Shown: piece after piece, positions 25,311 to 33,554 of the stretch | How positions within the stretch are numbered: the stretch's first letter is position 1 | Layout: the number at the start of each line of letters is the position of its first letter | DNA from: RYN-230 sp963834705 | Lineage (GTDB): Bacteria; Actinomycetota; Actinomycetes; Streptosporangiales; Streptosporangiaceae | DNA: 64,000 nucleotides | NCBI GenBank assembly: GCA_963834705.1 | Contig: CAWICV010000004.1 | Coordinates: 186,001 to 250,000, forward strand | Reading direction: 5' to 3' | Translations under genes and position numbers: made by a program | The notes under the pieces: generated by a model | What the model was told of the DNA's origin: nothing | Seen by the model: only the letters and a program-made list of their open reading frames with translations | Databases searched by the model: none

Positions 25311-27764
25311 CTAGGGAATTCGTGTCCGCGTGCCAGCGACAAGGCGGGAGCCGTTATGAGCCTCAACCCTTACATCGTGCTGGGGAGCGCGGTGGTGGGC
25401 CTGCTCGTCGGGCTGACCGGAGCGGGTGGCGGCGCGCTGATGACGCCGATGCTGATCCTGCTGTTCGGCGTGAAACCGTCGGCCGCCATCTCCAGCGACC
25501 TGGTCGCCGCCGTGCTGATGCGGCCGGTCGGTGCGGCGGTGCACCTGCGCAAGGGCACCGTCAACCTGCGGCTCGTGGGCTGGATGGTGCTCGGCTCGGT
25601 GCCGGCCGCGTTCCTCGGCGCTTACTTCCTGCACCTGTTCGGCGGCAGCACGGCGCAGCAAAAGCACGTGGAGGTCGCGCTGGGCGCGGCACTGCTGGTC
25701 GGCGCGGGCGCCATGGTGTTCCGCTATATCCTGGATCGCCGGTCCGGCAACCAGCGAACCGGCACCGTGCACAAGATCACCGTACGGCCGATCCCGACCA
25801 TCCTCATCGGCATCATCGGCGGCGTCATCGTGGGGATGACGTCGGTCGGCTCTGGCTCGCTGATGATCGTGCTGCTGCTGTTCCTGTACCCACTGCTCAG
25901 CGCCGGGCAGCTGGTTGGCACTGACCTGACCCAGGCGGTACCGCTCACCGCGGCGGCCGCTCTCGGCGCCCTGATCTTCGGCACCGTCCAGTTCGGGGTG
26001 ACCGCATCGCTCGTGATCGGCAGCGTGCCCGCGGTGCTGATCGGGTCGTTCCTGTCGTCCCGGGCCCCGGACCGGTACATCCGGCCGATCATCACGTTCG
26101 TCATCCTCGCGTCCGGGCTGAAGTACGTCGGCATCGGCACGACCGCGCTTGGCTGGATCCTGTGCGCGGTCCTGCTGGCCGGGGCCATCTACTGGCTGAC
26201 CCGGGCGCAGCCGTGGCGCAACGGGTGGCGACCCGCGCTGGCGGCCGCCGGGGTGGCGAACGGCCAGGCCGTCCGCGAACCGAACGGGCGAAGTCCGAGC
26301 CCTTTGAACGGGCCGCCCGGCGCCGTGGGCCGGCCAGCCAGCCAGGCCAATGGGCAGGCGGCTGAGCCGGATGGACCGGGCGCCGCGGCGCCGGGCGAGC
26401 CCGGCGGTCAGCCGCGGGCTGGCTGACCGCGGCCCAGCCAGGGCTAAGTCGCGGCTGAGCACCCGGGTCAGCCCGGGGCGCCGGATGGCCAGCACGGCCA
26501 TGATCAGCGCGAGCAGGACGGCCGCGCCCGCGGTGGTCCAGCCGAGCCCGATCCGGTCGATGACCGGTCCTTGCACCAGGGAGCCGACCGGGTAGGCGAC
26601 GCCGAGCGCGACCAGGAAGAAGCTGAGCACCCGGCCCCGGTAGGCCTCCGGCGCGCGCAACTGGACCAGGGTGGACAGGCCGGACAGCACGCCGAGGTAG
26701 ACCAGGCCGACCAGGAACAGGGTGGCCGCGCCCTGCCATGGGGTGCGGGCCGCGCTGTAGCCGACCAGCACCAGCGGGAGCAGCACCAGGCAGGCCGCGA
26801 GCACCCGGCCGCGGCCCAGCCGGGCGGCCAGCGGGGCCAGGCACAGCGCGCCGAGCACCGCACCTGCCCCCTGGGCGGTAGTGAGCAGCGCGGTGCACTG
26901 CGCCACCGCCCGCGGGCCGCCATGCGCCAGGTGATGAGCCATCACCGGGACCAGTGCGATGAACGGCGACGCGAGGAACGCCACCAGGGCGATCGTGCCG
27001 ATGGCGGTCCGGCAGGCCGGCTCGGCCCGGGCCGCGGCGTACCCGGACCGCAGTGATCGCAGCAGGCCAGCGGGCTGGCCTGCGGGCGGGGCCAGCCGGA
27101 TGAAGCCCAGGGCCAGCACCACGGCCAGGAACGAGGCCGCGTTGGCCACGAACGCGACGGGGTAACCCAGCGCCGCCACCGTCGCGCCGGCCAGCGCCGG
27201 TCCAGCGATCCGCCCCAGGTTGAACTCGGCCGAATTGAGCGAGACGGCGGCCAGGAACTCGGGCGGCGGCACCAGGTCGGGCAGGATCGCCTGCTGGAAC
27301 GGCCCGATCAGCGCGCTGGCCGCGCCCTGCACGGTGACCAGCGCCACCAGCGCGGCCGGGCTGGACCGGCCGGTGGTCACCAGGAGAGCCAGCAGCAGCG
27401 CGCTGCCCGCCGCGGCCAGGTTGCCCAGGACCAGGACCGGCCGCCGGGCCAGCCGGTCGGCCAGCGCGCCGCCGACCGGCGACAGCAGGCCGATGGGCAG
27501 GAAGCCGCCGGCCGCGGCCAGCACGGCCCAGGTGGCTTTTCCGGTGTCCGAGATGACCAGCGCCCCGACCGCCACGGTCTGCATCCAGGAGCCGATCGTG
27601 GAGATCAGGCCGGCCGCCCACAGCACGGTGAATGCCCGGTGCCGGAACGGCTGCAGGGCGGCCAGGCCGCGGGCGTGACCCGGGGCAGCGGATCCGACTG
27701 GGCCGGTACCGCCGTGGCCGGGAGGGCGGGCTGGACTCGTCAGCTCACCCGCGGTCCGGCTCAT
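25311..27764 (-). CDS. MFS_3-type exporter with unterminated C-terminal frame
   Basis: The recognisable transporter covers about 26440-27764 (residues 1 to about 440): ALQPFRHRAFTVLWAAGLIS, GALADRLARRPVLVLGNL, FNLGRIAGPALAGATVAALG and VQLRAPEAYRGRVLSFFLVALG are typical of the MFS_3/EntS-like family with 12 segments. After LTRVLSRDLALAGPR the frame has no stop until 25311, running antisense through all of TauE with low-complexity sequence. A TAG occurs in the +1 frame within CGACTTAGCC, so a single-base change probably removed the original end near 26440. Treat the last roughly 370 codons as doubtful. Confidence 0.7.
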   Translation of the reverse strand: MSRTAGELTSPARPPGHGGTGPVGSAAPGHARGLAALQPFRHRAFTVLWAAGLISTIGSWMQTVAVGALVISDTGKATWAVLAAAGGFLPIGLLSPVGGALADRLARRPVLVLGNLAAAGSALLLALLVTTGRSSPAALVALVTVQGAASALIGPFQQAILPDLVPPPEFLAAVSLNSAEFNLGRIAGPALAGATVAALGYPVAFVANAASFLAVVLALGFIRLAPPAGQPAGLLRSLRSGYAAARAEPACRTAIGTIALVAFLASPFIALVPVMAHHLAHGGPRAVAQCTALLTTAQGAGAVLGALCLAPLAARLGRGRVLAACLVLLPLVLVGYSAARTPWQGAATLFLVGLVYLGVLSGLSTLVQLRAPEAYRGRVLSFFLVALGVAYPVGSLVQGPVIDRIGLGWTTAGAAVLLALIMAVLAIRRPGLTRVLSRDLALAGPRSASPRLTAGLARRRGARSIRLSRLPIGLAGWPAHGAGRPVQRARTSPVRFADGLAVRHPGGRQRGSPPVAPRLRPGQPVDGPGQQDRAQDPAKRGRADADVLQPGREDDERDDRPDVPVRGPGRQERPDQHRGHAADHERCGHPELDGAEDQGAESGRRGERYRLGQVSANQLPGAEQWVQEQQQHDHQRARADRRHPHDDAADDADEDGRDRPYGDLVHGAGSLVAGPAIQDIAEHHGARADQQCRAQRDLHVLLLRRAAAEQVQEVSAEERGRHRAEHHPAHEPQVDGALAQVHRRTDRPHQHGGDQVAGDGGRRFHAEQQDQHRRHQRAATRSGQPDEQAHHRAPQHDVRVEAHNGSRLVAGTRTRIP
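25356..26426 (+). CDS. TauE/SafE family sulfite/organosulfonate exporter
   Basis: 356 residues from ATG 25356 with GGGAG 5 bases upstream. About eight hydrophobic segments occur, with the repeated family signature: VVGLLVGLTGAGGGALMTPMLILLFG near the N-terminus and GGVIVGMTSVGSGSLMIVLLLFLYP in the second half. Family members export sulfite or sulfonates, or act as general anion permeases. A 60-residue Gly/Pro/Asn-rich cytoplasmic tail with repeated NGQA words is appended. A dyad at 25270 may control it, and a hairpin overlaps its stop. The whole gene lies antisense to an unterminated extension of the MFS frame. Confidence 0.93.
   Translation: MSLNPYIVLGSAVVGLLVGLTGAGGGALMTPMLILLFGVKPSAAISSDLVAAVLMRPVGAAVHLRKGTVNLRLVGWMVLGSVPAAFLGAYFLHLFGGSTAQQKHVEVALGAALLVGAGAMVFRYILDRRSGNQRTGTVHKITVRPIPTILIGIIGGVIVGMTSVGSGSLMIVLLLFLYPLLSAGQLVGTDLTQAVPLTAAAALGALIFGTVQFGVTASLVIGSVPAVLIGSFLSSRAPDRYIRPIITFVILASGLKYVGIGTTALGWILCAVLLAGAIYWLTRAQPWRNGWRPALAAAGVANGQAVREPNGRSPSPLNGPPGAVGRPASQANGQAAEPDGPGAAAPGEPGGQPRAG
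26404..26430. terminator. Hairpin at the convergent TauE/MFS ends
   Basis: Arms GCGGTCAGCC and GGCTGACCGC (10 bp, perfect) enclose a 7-base loop and include the TauE stop codon. The placement fits a bidirectional terminator and suggests that the MFS gene once ended near here. Confidence 0.6.
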
Positions 27765-27928
27765 CCGGCCAACCTACCGGTCGCCACCGACGGCCCAGCG
27801 CCGCAACTGACCTGCCGGACGCGGGTTTTGTCGGCAGGCGCCGGTAGCATCCCGGACGGACCATCACGTCGGCGGTAGCCGAGGCATCGTCCCAGCTCAG
27901 CCAGGAGGCACGACTGACGAGCTAAGAT

Positions 27929-27944
27929 TCGAATGTATGTTCTA
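27929..27944 (+). promoter_or_regulatory. LexA-box-like site
   Basis: TCGAAT-GTAT-GTTCTA matches 10 of 12 positions of the actinobacterial SOS box TCGAAC-N4-GTTCGA. It lies in the 493-bp gap 27765-28257, 165 bp from the MFS start and about 310 bp before the envelope cluster; a TAATAG-type -10 follows at about 27982. Imperfect, so only a candidate. Confidence 0.4.
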
Positions 27945-27991
27945 CGCAAACCGGCTTCCCAGTTCCATCGTACTTATGTTCTAATAGCTTC

Positions 27992-28261
27992 ATGCCTGAG
28001 GTCACTCGCGCTGCCGGACCACGGTCCCCCACCGCTACCGCTGCAGCGGTGGTTGCCGTGGGTCTGGCTGGCTTCCCCCACACCGGGCCGACAGGCTTCC
28101 GGATGACCTCGCATGAGCCACCACTGGCCCGTCCCGCTGCTTCCCCAGGGTGCCCACAACACCATCAGCTGCTCACCAGACGTCGCGCAGGCAGGCTTCA
28201 TGCCGGTCATCAGGTTCTGACTCCGCCTGACACACAGCGCACGGTTGAGGTGAGACAGTGA
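27992..28261 (+). CDS. Doubtful small ORF ahead of the envelope cluster
   Basis: 89 codons from ATG 27992. In favour: a TAATAG hexamer ends a few bases upstream (possible leaderless start), and its TGA overlaps the GTG of the next gene (GTGA). Against: composition is poor (many Pro, Arg, His, no recognisable fold), and the next gene has its own GAGGTGAG site. Apart from this frame and the LexA-like site, the 493-bp gap 27765-28257 shows nothing definite. Confidence 0.25.
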   Translation: MPEVTRAAGPRSPTATAAAVVAVGLAGFPHTGPTGFRMTSHEPPLARPAASPGCPQHHQLLTRRRAGRLHAGHQVLTPPDTQRTVEVRQ

Positions 28262-29412
28262 GCACCTACTTCGAGGACATCATCAGGCTCAAGAGCGAGC
28301 ACCTCGCTGACCTGAGGAAGACCACCGCCGAGGTGGAGCGGGAAATCTCCGACGCCCAGGATTCACTGCAGCGTGAATTCGTCCGGGCGCGGGCCGGGCG
28401 GCCCGCCGAGCCTGATTACGCCGCCGAGGCGTGCCAGTGCGAGCAGTGCCAGCCGCAGCAGGCCTGGGTGCCGAGCCCGCGGCGCCCCGCGTACGCCGCG
28501 CCCCGGCTGGACTTCGACTTCGCCCCGGGCCACGCTGAGCCGGGCGAGAGGGACCGCCACGACGCCGGCCGGTACGCGGCCGGCCTGGCCGGCGCCGCTC
28601 CGCACGCTCCGGAGGCCGACCCGGACGCCGACCGGACCACGATCCTGATCAACAGGGGCCGGCCCAGCGCCCACCGGCCCAAGCTCGCGGTCAGCCGGAA
28701 ACTGGTCATCACGGCTATCGCCGGCGTCACCCTGCTCGCCGTCGTGATTCTGCTGGTGACGTCGGGCGGCGGTGCCTCCTGGCCGGCCAGCGTGGCCCGG
28801 GTCCAGGGCTGGATCGAGCAGGCCTGCCAGAACCCGAACGTGATGTCTGAACCCGGCCAGGTCAACTTCGCCTGCGCCAGGGGAACCAGGCAGATCCTCT
28901 GGGTTTTCGCGCTGATCACCAGCGACAACAACCCGAGCTTCGCGGACACCAGGACCGGCCGGCAGGGCCTGGAGCCGATCACCCCCGGGCAGGGCGGGCA
29001 GGTGGCCGGGGCACTGAACCTGCACCATCCGTACGACCCGTCCAATCCCGTGGACAGCATTCAGGTCGCGGCGCGCGCCATCAACGACATCATCGGCGGC
29101 GTGACGGTGACCAGCACGAACGGGAATCCGCAAGTGCGGCCGGGGCTGGAGAGCAGCTCGGCGAACTGCCTGCGGTACACCGGGTCGGCGGCGATGAGCG
29201 CACGGCAGGGTTACCCCGATGTCTGCGCCCGGCCGATCACTGCGCCCGGGCAGGCCGCGCTGGTCCGCGACGTGTACCGCGAGTGGGTGGTCGGCGCCCC
29301 AGCGGTCGCCGCCAAGGACGCGGCGGTGCTGTTCCAGAACGCGAAGAATCCCGGCGATCCGCAGGTGCAGTACATCCTGAATCACCGGCCGGCCGCCGCG
29401 CTGTCGTCCTGA
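28258..29412 (+). CDS. Coiled-coil membrane protein with extracytoplasmic domain
   Basis: 384 residues, GTG start after GAGGTGAG. The N-terminus (about 1-45) is a charged coiled coil (IIRLKSEHLADLRKTTAEVE). A short Cys cluster follows (EACQCEQCQPQQ), then a disordered region. One membrane helix lies at about 146-168 (KLVITAIAGVTLLAVVILLV). The outside domain of about 210 residues contains ARGTRQILWVFALITS and LNLHHPYDPSNPVDSIQVAARAI, and four Cys that could pair. No family is recognised. It is the first gene of a cluster with a secreted wall hydrolase and another membrane protein, suggesting an anchor or regulator at the envelope. Confidence 0.82.
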   Translation: MSTYFEDIIRLKSEHLADLRKTTAEVEREISDAQDSLQREFVRARAGRPAEPDYAAEACQCEQCQPQQAWVPSPRRPAYAAPRLDFDFAPGHAEPGERDRHDAGRYAAGLAGAAPHAPEADPDADRTTILINRGRPSAHRPKLAVSRKLVITAIAGVTLLAVVILLVTSGGGASWPASVARVQGWIEQACQNPNVMSEPGQVNFACARGTRQILWVFALITSDNNPSFADTRTGRQGLEPITPGQGGQVAGALNLHHPYDPSNPVDSIQVAARAINDIIGGVTVTSTNGNPQVRPGLESSSANCLRYTGSAAMSARQGYPDVCARPITAPGQAALVRDVYREWVVGAPAVAAKDAAVLFQNAKNPGDPQVQYILNHRPAAALSS

Positions 29413-29505
29413 ACCGCTTCACCACTTCCCCACTCCGTCCCGCTCCAGTAGCCACATCAGCGCGTCCAGCGCCGGGTCAACACCATCAGTGAGGAGGTGA
29501 ATTCG

Positions 29506-32379
29506 TTGCAGCGCGCCAGCACGCCCTGGTGGCAGCAGGCAACGGCGCTGGTCAGCCTCAGTGCAGGCGGGGCCATCACCGGTTTCTCCTTCATGCCCAA
29601 GGCCGCCGTCGATTTCTCGTCGCCGACCAGCCTGCCGGTCAACCTGCTGGCCCTGCGGCACTCGGTCCGGCAGGCCCCGGCCAGCGATGCCACCCTGCGC
29701 GCCGCCATCGTCAACGTCGCCCAGCACTACCTGCAACTGGCCCAGGACAAGACGCCGGCCGAGATGGAGGCGATGATCTGGCAGCAGGACAGCCTCGATC
29801 ACGCCGACCATGGCCCGTCCTGCGCCGCGTTCGCCAGCCTGACCCTGGAACTGGCGGCCAAGGTCGTCGGCCAGCAGAGCTGGGTGAGCGGTGGCAGTTC
29901 GTACCCGTGGCCCATGCACAGCTGGGCCGACGTCCGGGTGGACGAGAACCCGGCATCACCCGGTGTCATCTCGATTCAGCAGGACGCGCAGACCCATGGG
30001 CGGTGGCACCCACTGGGCGATGGCTACCAGCCGCAGCCCGGCGACTGGGTGCTGTTCCAGGGTCACGTCGAGGTGGTTACCGAGTTCGCGCCCGGCGTGC
30101 TGCACACGATCGGCGGGGATTCGCTGCCGAACTTCTCGGTAAACGCCCACCAGTACCCGGGCGACCTTTCCGGCGACGGCGTCGTCGGCTTCGTGGACAA
30201 CGGATCGTTGAACTCGGCCAGCCCCGGCGACACGGCGGCCAGCACGTCCGGCTCGTCACACGGCGGCCAGGGCCGGTCCCACGGAGCGGGCCCCCAAGCC
30301 ACCACGGCGGCCGGGCAGGCCGCGATCCCGGGTGCGGCTCCGGCGCAGCACCAGGACCCGGGCCCGCCGCAGCACGCGAAGCGTCAGGCGGCGAGCGGCC
30401 AGGCGGCAGTCGGCGCAGCAGCCGCCGGGCTGGCGGACATCCCGGGCTCCGCGCCGGCCAGCCCGCGGGCCAGGGCGCGGCACGACGCGCATCATCAGGC
30501 GCAGCCGCCCGGCAGCCACCGGACCCAGGCAGATTCGGCGAGCGGGCAGGCCGCCATCCCCGGCACGGCCGGGGATGGCCCAGCCGGGCAGCGGCACCAG
30601 CACGCGTCCAGCACCGCCGGCTCGCATGGTACCGACGCGGCCGCTACGTCGGGTGGCACGGCCATCCCCGGCGTGACCGGCGCTGGCCAGCACGATCAGA
30701 GCAGCGCTGCGGCGGTGTCGTCCCCCGCCGGCCACCAGCAGCAGACCGGCGGCGCCCCGGCCGCCGGAGAGACTGCCGCGCAGCAGGCGTTCATCAACGC
30801 GGTGGCACCCGGCGCCATCGCCTCGGAGCGCGCCTACGGGGTGCCCGCCGCCGTGACGATCGCGCAGGCCATCGAGGAATCGGACTGGGGCCAGAGCCTG
30901 CTGGCCAGCAAGGATCACAATCTGTTCGGGATGAAAGGCACCGGCCCGGCGGGCAGCGAGGCACTGCCGACGCAGGAATACGAGAACGGCCAGTGGATCA
31001 CCACCACAGCTCCGTTCCGGGTGTACCACAACTTCGCCGAGAGCATCGATGACCATGGCCGGCTGCTTGCGGACAGCGGCTACTACCAGCAGGCGATGGC
31101 GGTGCGGCGGGCACCCAACGCATTCGCGTCCGCGCTGACCGGGGTGTACGCCACCGACCCGGGTTATGGCGCCAAGCTGATCAGCCTGATGCAGCGGCAC
31201 AACCTGTACCAGTACGACGCGGGCACCCCGTCGGCCGGCTCCCCTGTCGCGGCCAAGCCCAAGCCCAGGCCCACCCCCAGGCACCGTCCGGCGCCCACCC
31301 CGGCCCAGTCGGTCACGCCATCCAGCCGCCCCACGCCCACCGCGGCCGCGACCCCCACCCACTCCGCGACCCCCGCCCACTCCGCGCCAGCCTCCCTGAC
31401 GCCCACCCCGGCCGCCACCCCGGGCCGGACGTCAACGCCGGCCAACACTCCGGCCCCGGGCGGCACTCCATCCCCAGCCCCGTCCCGGGCGCACACCTCG
31501 GCCGCGACACCAGCTCCCTCGCACCGCCCGGCCGCCGCGCCCGCCGGCAGCACGGCTGGCAGCAAAGGTCAGGCCAGCATCCCTGGGGTGCCGGACACCG
31601 CCCCGGCCGCGCACTCCGCCGCCCCCGGCCCAGCCAGCTCGACGCCCGAGCCGTCCGCCAGGACCACGACCCGCGCGGACCGCCGGGCCGGGCCGCAGCG
31701 GACCGCCGCGCATCCGAGGATTCAGTCCGCCGTGCTGACTTCGGTGCAAACCCCACTCCGGGCCAGCCCGGCCCCCCGGCCGGCCAGCAGCAACCGCCGG
31801 GCCTGGACCACGCTGCGGCGGTACCGATCGGAGATCCCGCCGTCCGTGCACACCGCGTTCCTGACGTCGGCCAAGGTGCCGCTGCGCCGCGAGGAGCCGC
31901 TGTACCGGGAAGTCGCCACCCACGCGGACATCCCGTGGAAGGTGCTGGCCGCGGCCGACTGGATGCAGTGCGAGGCACGCTCCGGGTACTCACCAGTGCA
32001 CGGCGAGAAGCTGGGCGCCATCAACCTGGACGGGACCAGTTACACGACCCGGTCGGCCGCGCTGGAGCAGTGCGCCGACGACCTGCGCGACCTGGCCTGG
32101 TCGGTCTACCAGATCGACCTGACCGAGCGGCGGCCGCTGTCGGTGGGCGACCTGGCCGGCGTGTTCGCCGCGTTCCGCTGGGGGCGGTTGCTCGTCGTGC
32201 ACCGCACCTCGGCGCTCGAATTCCCGTACTCAGTCGCGGGCCTGACCACGGCGCACCTGCATATGCGCTGGCCGAAGATCGCCGAACCAGACGCCCCGGA
32301 CAAGCCCGGCGCCCGGTTCCGGCGGCCGTTCGGCGCGGTGCCGATCGTGCTCGGCCTCGGTTACCCGGCGGTCGTTTAG
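29506..32379 (+). CDS. Multidomain cell-wall hydrolase (CHAP, glucosaminidase, lysozyme-like)
   Basis: 957 residues from TTG 29506, preferred because GAGGAGG lies 8 bases before it; GTG 29497 lies inside that site. An N-terminal hydrophobic stretch suggests export. A CHAP-like peptidase follows (catalytic Cys in HGPSCAAFASL, His in FQGHVEVVTEF). A long linker repeats an AIPG-type word at least five times. Next is a FlgJ/LytG-type glucosaminidase (AITIAQAIEESDWGQ-like segment, DHNLFGMKG, YENGQW, FRVYHNFAESIDDH), then a Pro/Thr/Ser-rich linker. The C-terminal domain IPWKVLAAADWMQCEARS resembles lytic transglycosylases. One polypeptide thus seems able to cut both peptide and glycan bonds of peptidoglycan. 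Confidence 0.85.
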   Translation: MQRASTPWWQQATALVSLSAGGAITGFSFMPKAAVDFSSPTSLPVNLLALRHSVRQAPASDATLRAAIVNVAQHYLQLAQDKTPAEMEAMIWQQDSLDHADHGPSCAAFASLTLELAAKVVGQQSWVSGGSSYPWPMHSWADVRVDENPASPGVISIQQDAQTHGRWHPLGDGYQPQPGDWVLFQGHVEVVTEFAPGVLHTIGGDSLPNFSVNAHQYPGDLSGDGVVGFVDNGSLNSASPGDTAASTSGSSHGGQGRSHGAGPQATTAAGQAAIPGAAPAQHQDPGPPQHAKRQAASGQAAVGAAAAGLADIPGSAPASPRARARHDAHHQAQPPGSHRTQADSASGQAAIPGTAGDGPAGQRHQHASSTAGSHGTDAAATSGGTAIPGVTGAGQHDQSSAAAVSSPAGHQQQTGGAPAAGETAAQQAFINAVAPGAIASERAYGVPAAVTIAQAIEESDWGQSLLASKDHNLFGMKGTGPAGSEALPTQEYENGQWITTTAPFRVYHNFAESIDDHGRLLADSGYYQQAMAVRRAPNAFASALTGVYATDPGYGAKLISLMQRHNLYQYDAGTPSAGSPVAAKPKPRPTPRHRPAPTPAQSVTPSSRPTPTAAATPTHSATPAHSAPASLTPTPAATPGRTSTPANTPAPGGTPSPAPSRAHTSAATPAPSHRPAAAPAGSTAGSKGQASIPGVPDTAPAAHSAAPGPASSTPEPSARTTTRADRRAGPQRTAAHPRIQSAVLTSVQTPLRASPAPRPASSNRRAWTTLRRYRSEIPPSVHTAFLTSAKVPLRREEPLYREVATHADIPWKVLAAADWMQCEARSGYSPVHGEKLGAINLDGTSYTTRSAALEQCADDLRDLAWSVYQIDLTERRPLSVGDLAGVFAAFRWGRLLVVHRTSALEFPYSVAGLTTAHLHMRWPKIAEPDAPDKPGARFRRPFGAVPIVLGLGYPAVV

Positions 32380-32406
32380 CCCATGTCCCAGGAAAAGGTG
32401 AATCCG

Positions 32407-33444
32407 ATGCTCCGCTCGCTGCTCTTCGCGGCCGCCGCGCCGCCCCGGCACCGCCCGGCCAGCCCGGACGAGGCCAGATATCAGGCAGCTGACCCGGCGA
32501 GCGGACCACCGCCGCCGGCTCCCACGATCTACCGGCCAGACCCGGGCGGGCCACGATCCCCCCGGTTCCGTAGCTGGCGTTCGGCAAAATGGGCTTTGGT
32601 GCTGGCCGCGGCGGTGTTCATCTTCCGCCGGGCGATCGCGTCCGTGGTGCTCGCCTCGCTCGCCGCCACGCTGCACTTCCTCGGCCTCAGCGTGCACCTG
32701 CCCAGTGTCCGGTTCGCCTGGCCATGGCAGATGATCACGGCGGGCACCACGACCAACACCGACCTGGGCCCGTGGGTGCTGCAGAAGATCGAGGGCATCT
32801 CCCGGCCCGCGCTGGGCCAGGCCAACTTCACCTTCGTGTTCACGCACAAGGTGTCCAAGAACATCGGCATCTGGCCGTGCTGGTACGCCAGCACGTTCTA
32901 TGCCGTTGGTCACGCGTCGGCCACCGTCGAGCTCAACCCTGGGCCGGCCTGGTGGACCCCGGCCCAGGGCCATTACCGGCTCCAGGTGCTGAGCAGGCCG
33001 CGGGGCGGGCAGCCGGGGCAGGTGACGGTCACGATGATGCTGCCCGCCCCGCAACTCCCCCGGTCGGCGCACGACGTGACGATCGACAACCTGCCGTCCA
33101 AGCCGGTGGCCACCCAGCACAGCTGGACCTATCCCGGGTTCGGCTGCGGGGTGCTGGTCCGGCCGCAGTTCACCCAGTCGGTGCTATACGCCCAGGCCCA
33201 GCAGATCGCGTTCTACAAGGCCACTCGCGCGCCGGCGGTGACCCGCCCGCTCATCCAGAGCGCGGAGACCGAGGCCACCCAGACCATCCGGGACAACTTC
33301 ATCCAGCCGACGCTGAACGCACTCGGCTACACACTCAAGCAGTTCACCCTGCGCTGGGCGGCCGCACCGTCGCCGGCCACCCGGGTGGTCACGGGCTTTG
33401 GTGCCTTGCTTATCGTCGGGCAATGTGCGTTATGCCGGAGATAG
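32407..33444 (+). CDS. Membrane protein of the wall-hydrolase cluster
   Basis: 345 residues from ATG 32407, preceded by AGGAAAAGG; ATG 32383, 3 bp after the hydrolase stop, is an alternative giving 353. A Pro-rich N-terminal tail is followed by hydrophobic segments near SAKWALVLAAAVFIFRRAIA and VVLASLAATLHFLGLSV. A large domain follows with WVLQKIEGISRPALGQANFTFVF and a helical end (YAQAQQIAFYKATRAP, ESETEATQTIRDNFIQPTL-like). The end loosely recalls DUF4230 proteins; this is weak. It contains the reverse copy of the dispersed 16-bp motif at 32574. Context: third gene of the envelope cluster. Confidence 0.75.
   Translation: MLRSLLFAAAAPPRHRPASPDEARYQAADPASGPPPPAPTIYRPDPGGPRSPRFRSWRSAKWALVLAAAVFIFRRAIASVVLASLAATLHFLGLSVHLPSVRFAWPWQMITAGTTTNTDLGPWVLQKIEGISRPALGQANFTFVFTHKVSKNIGIWPCWYASTFYAVGHASATVELNPGPAWWTPAQGHYRLQVLSRPRGGQPGQVTVTMMLPAPQLPRSAHDVTIDNLPSKPVATQHSWTYPGFGCGVLVRPQFTQSVLYAQAQQIAFYKATRAPAVTRPLIQSAETEATQTIRDNFIQPTLNALGYTLKQFTLRWAAAPSPATRVVTGFGALLIVGQCALCRR
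32574..32589 (-). repeat. Dispersed 16-bp motif, copy 2 (intragenic)
   Basis: CTGGCGTTCGGCAAAA, the exact reverse complement of the copies at 16385 and 36486. It lies inside the cluster membrane protein gene at the start of its first membrane segment. Confidence 0.7.
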
Positions 33445-33554
33445 GAGGTTCCCGCGACAACGCAGGCTATGCATCACGGCACCCGCGCGGCGTTGGCTGC
33501 CGCGGGCGCATACGATTGCGAGCACCCCACCCCCGGCGCGAAAGGGCAGGCTCA

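Noticed and set aside
27970..27985. Second LexA-like site (GTACTTATGTTCTA)
   Set aside because: Only one half-site (GTTC) is preserved; too weak to list as a box.
32589..33554. Longer DUF574 methyltransferase starting in the preceding gene
   Set aside because: The family begins at SFDTGVAHPARVYNYWLGG; the upstream frame is a shadow of the cluster membrane protein.
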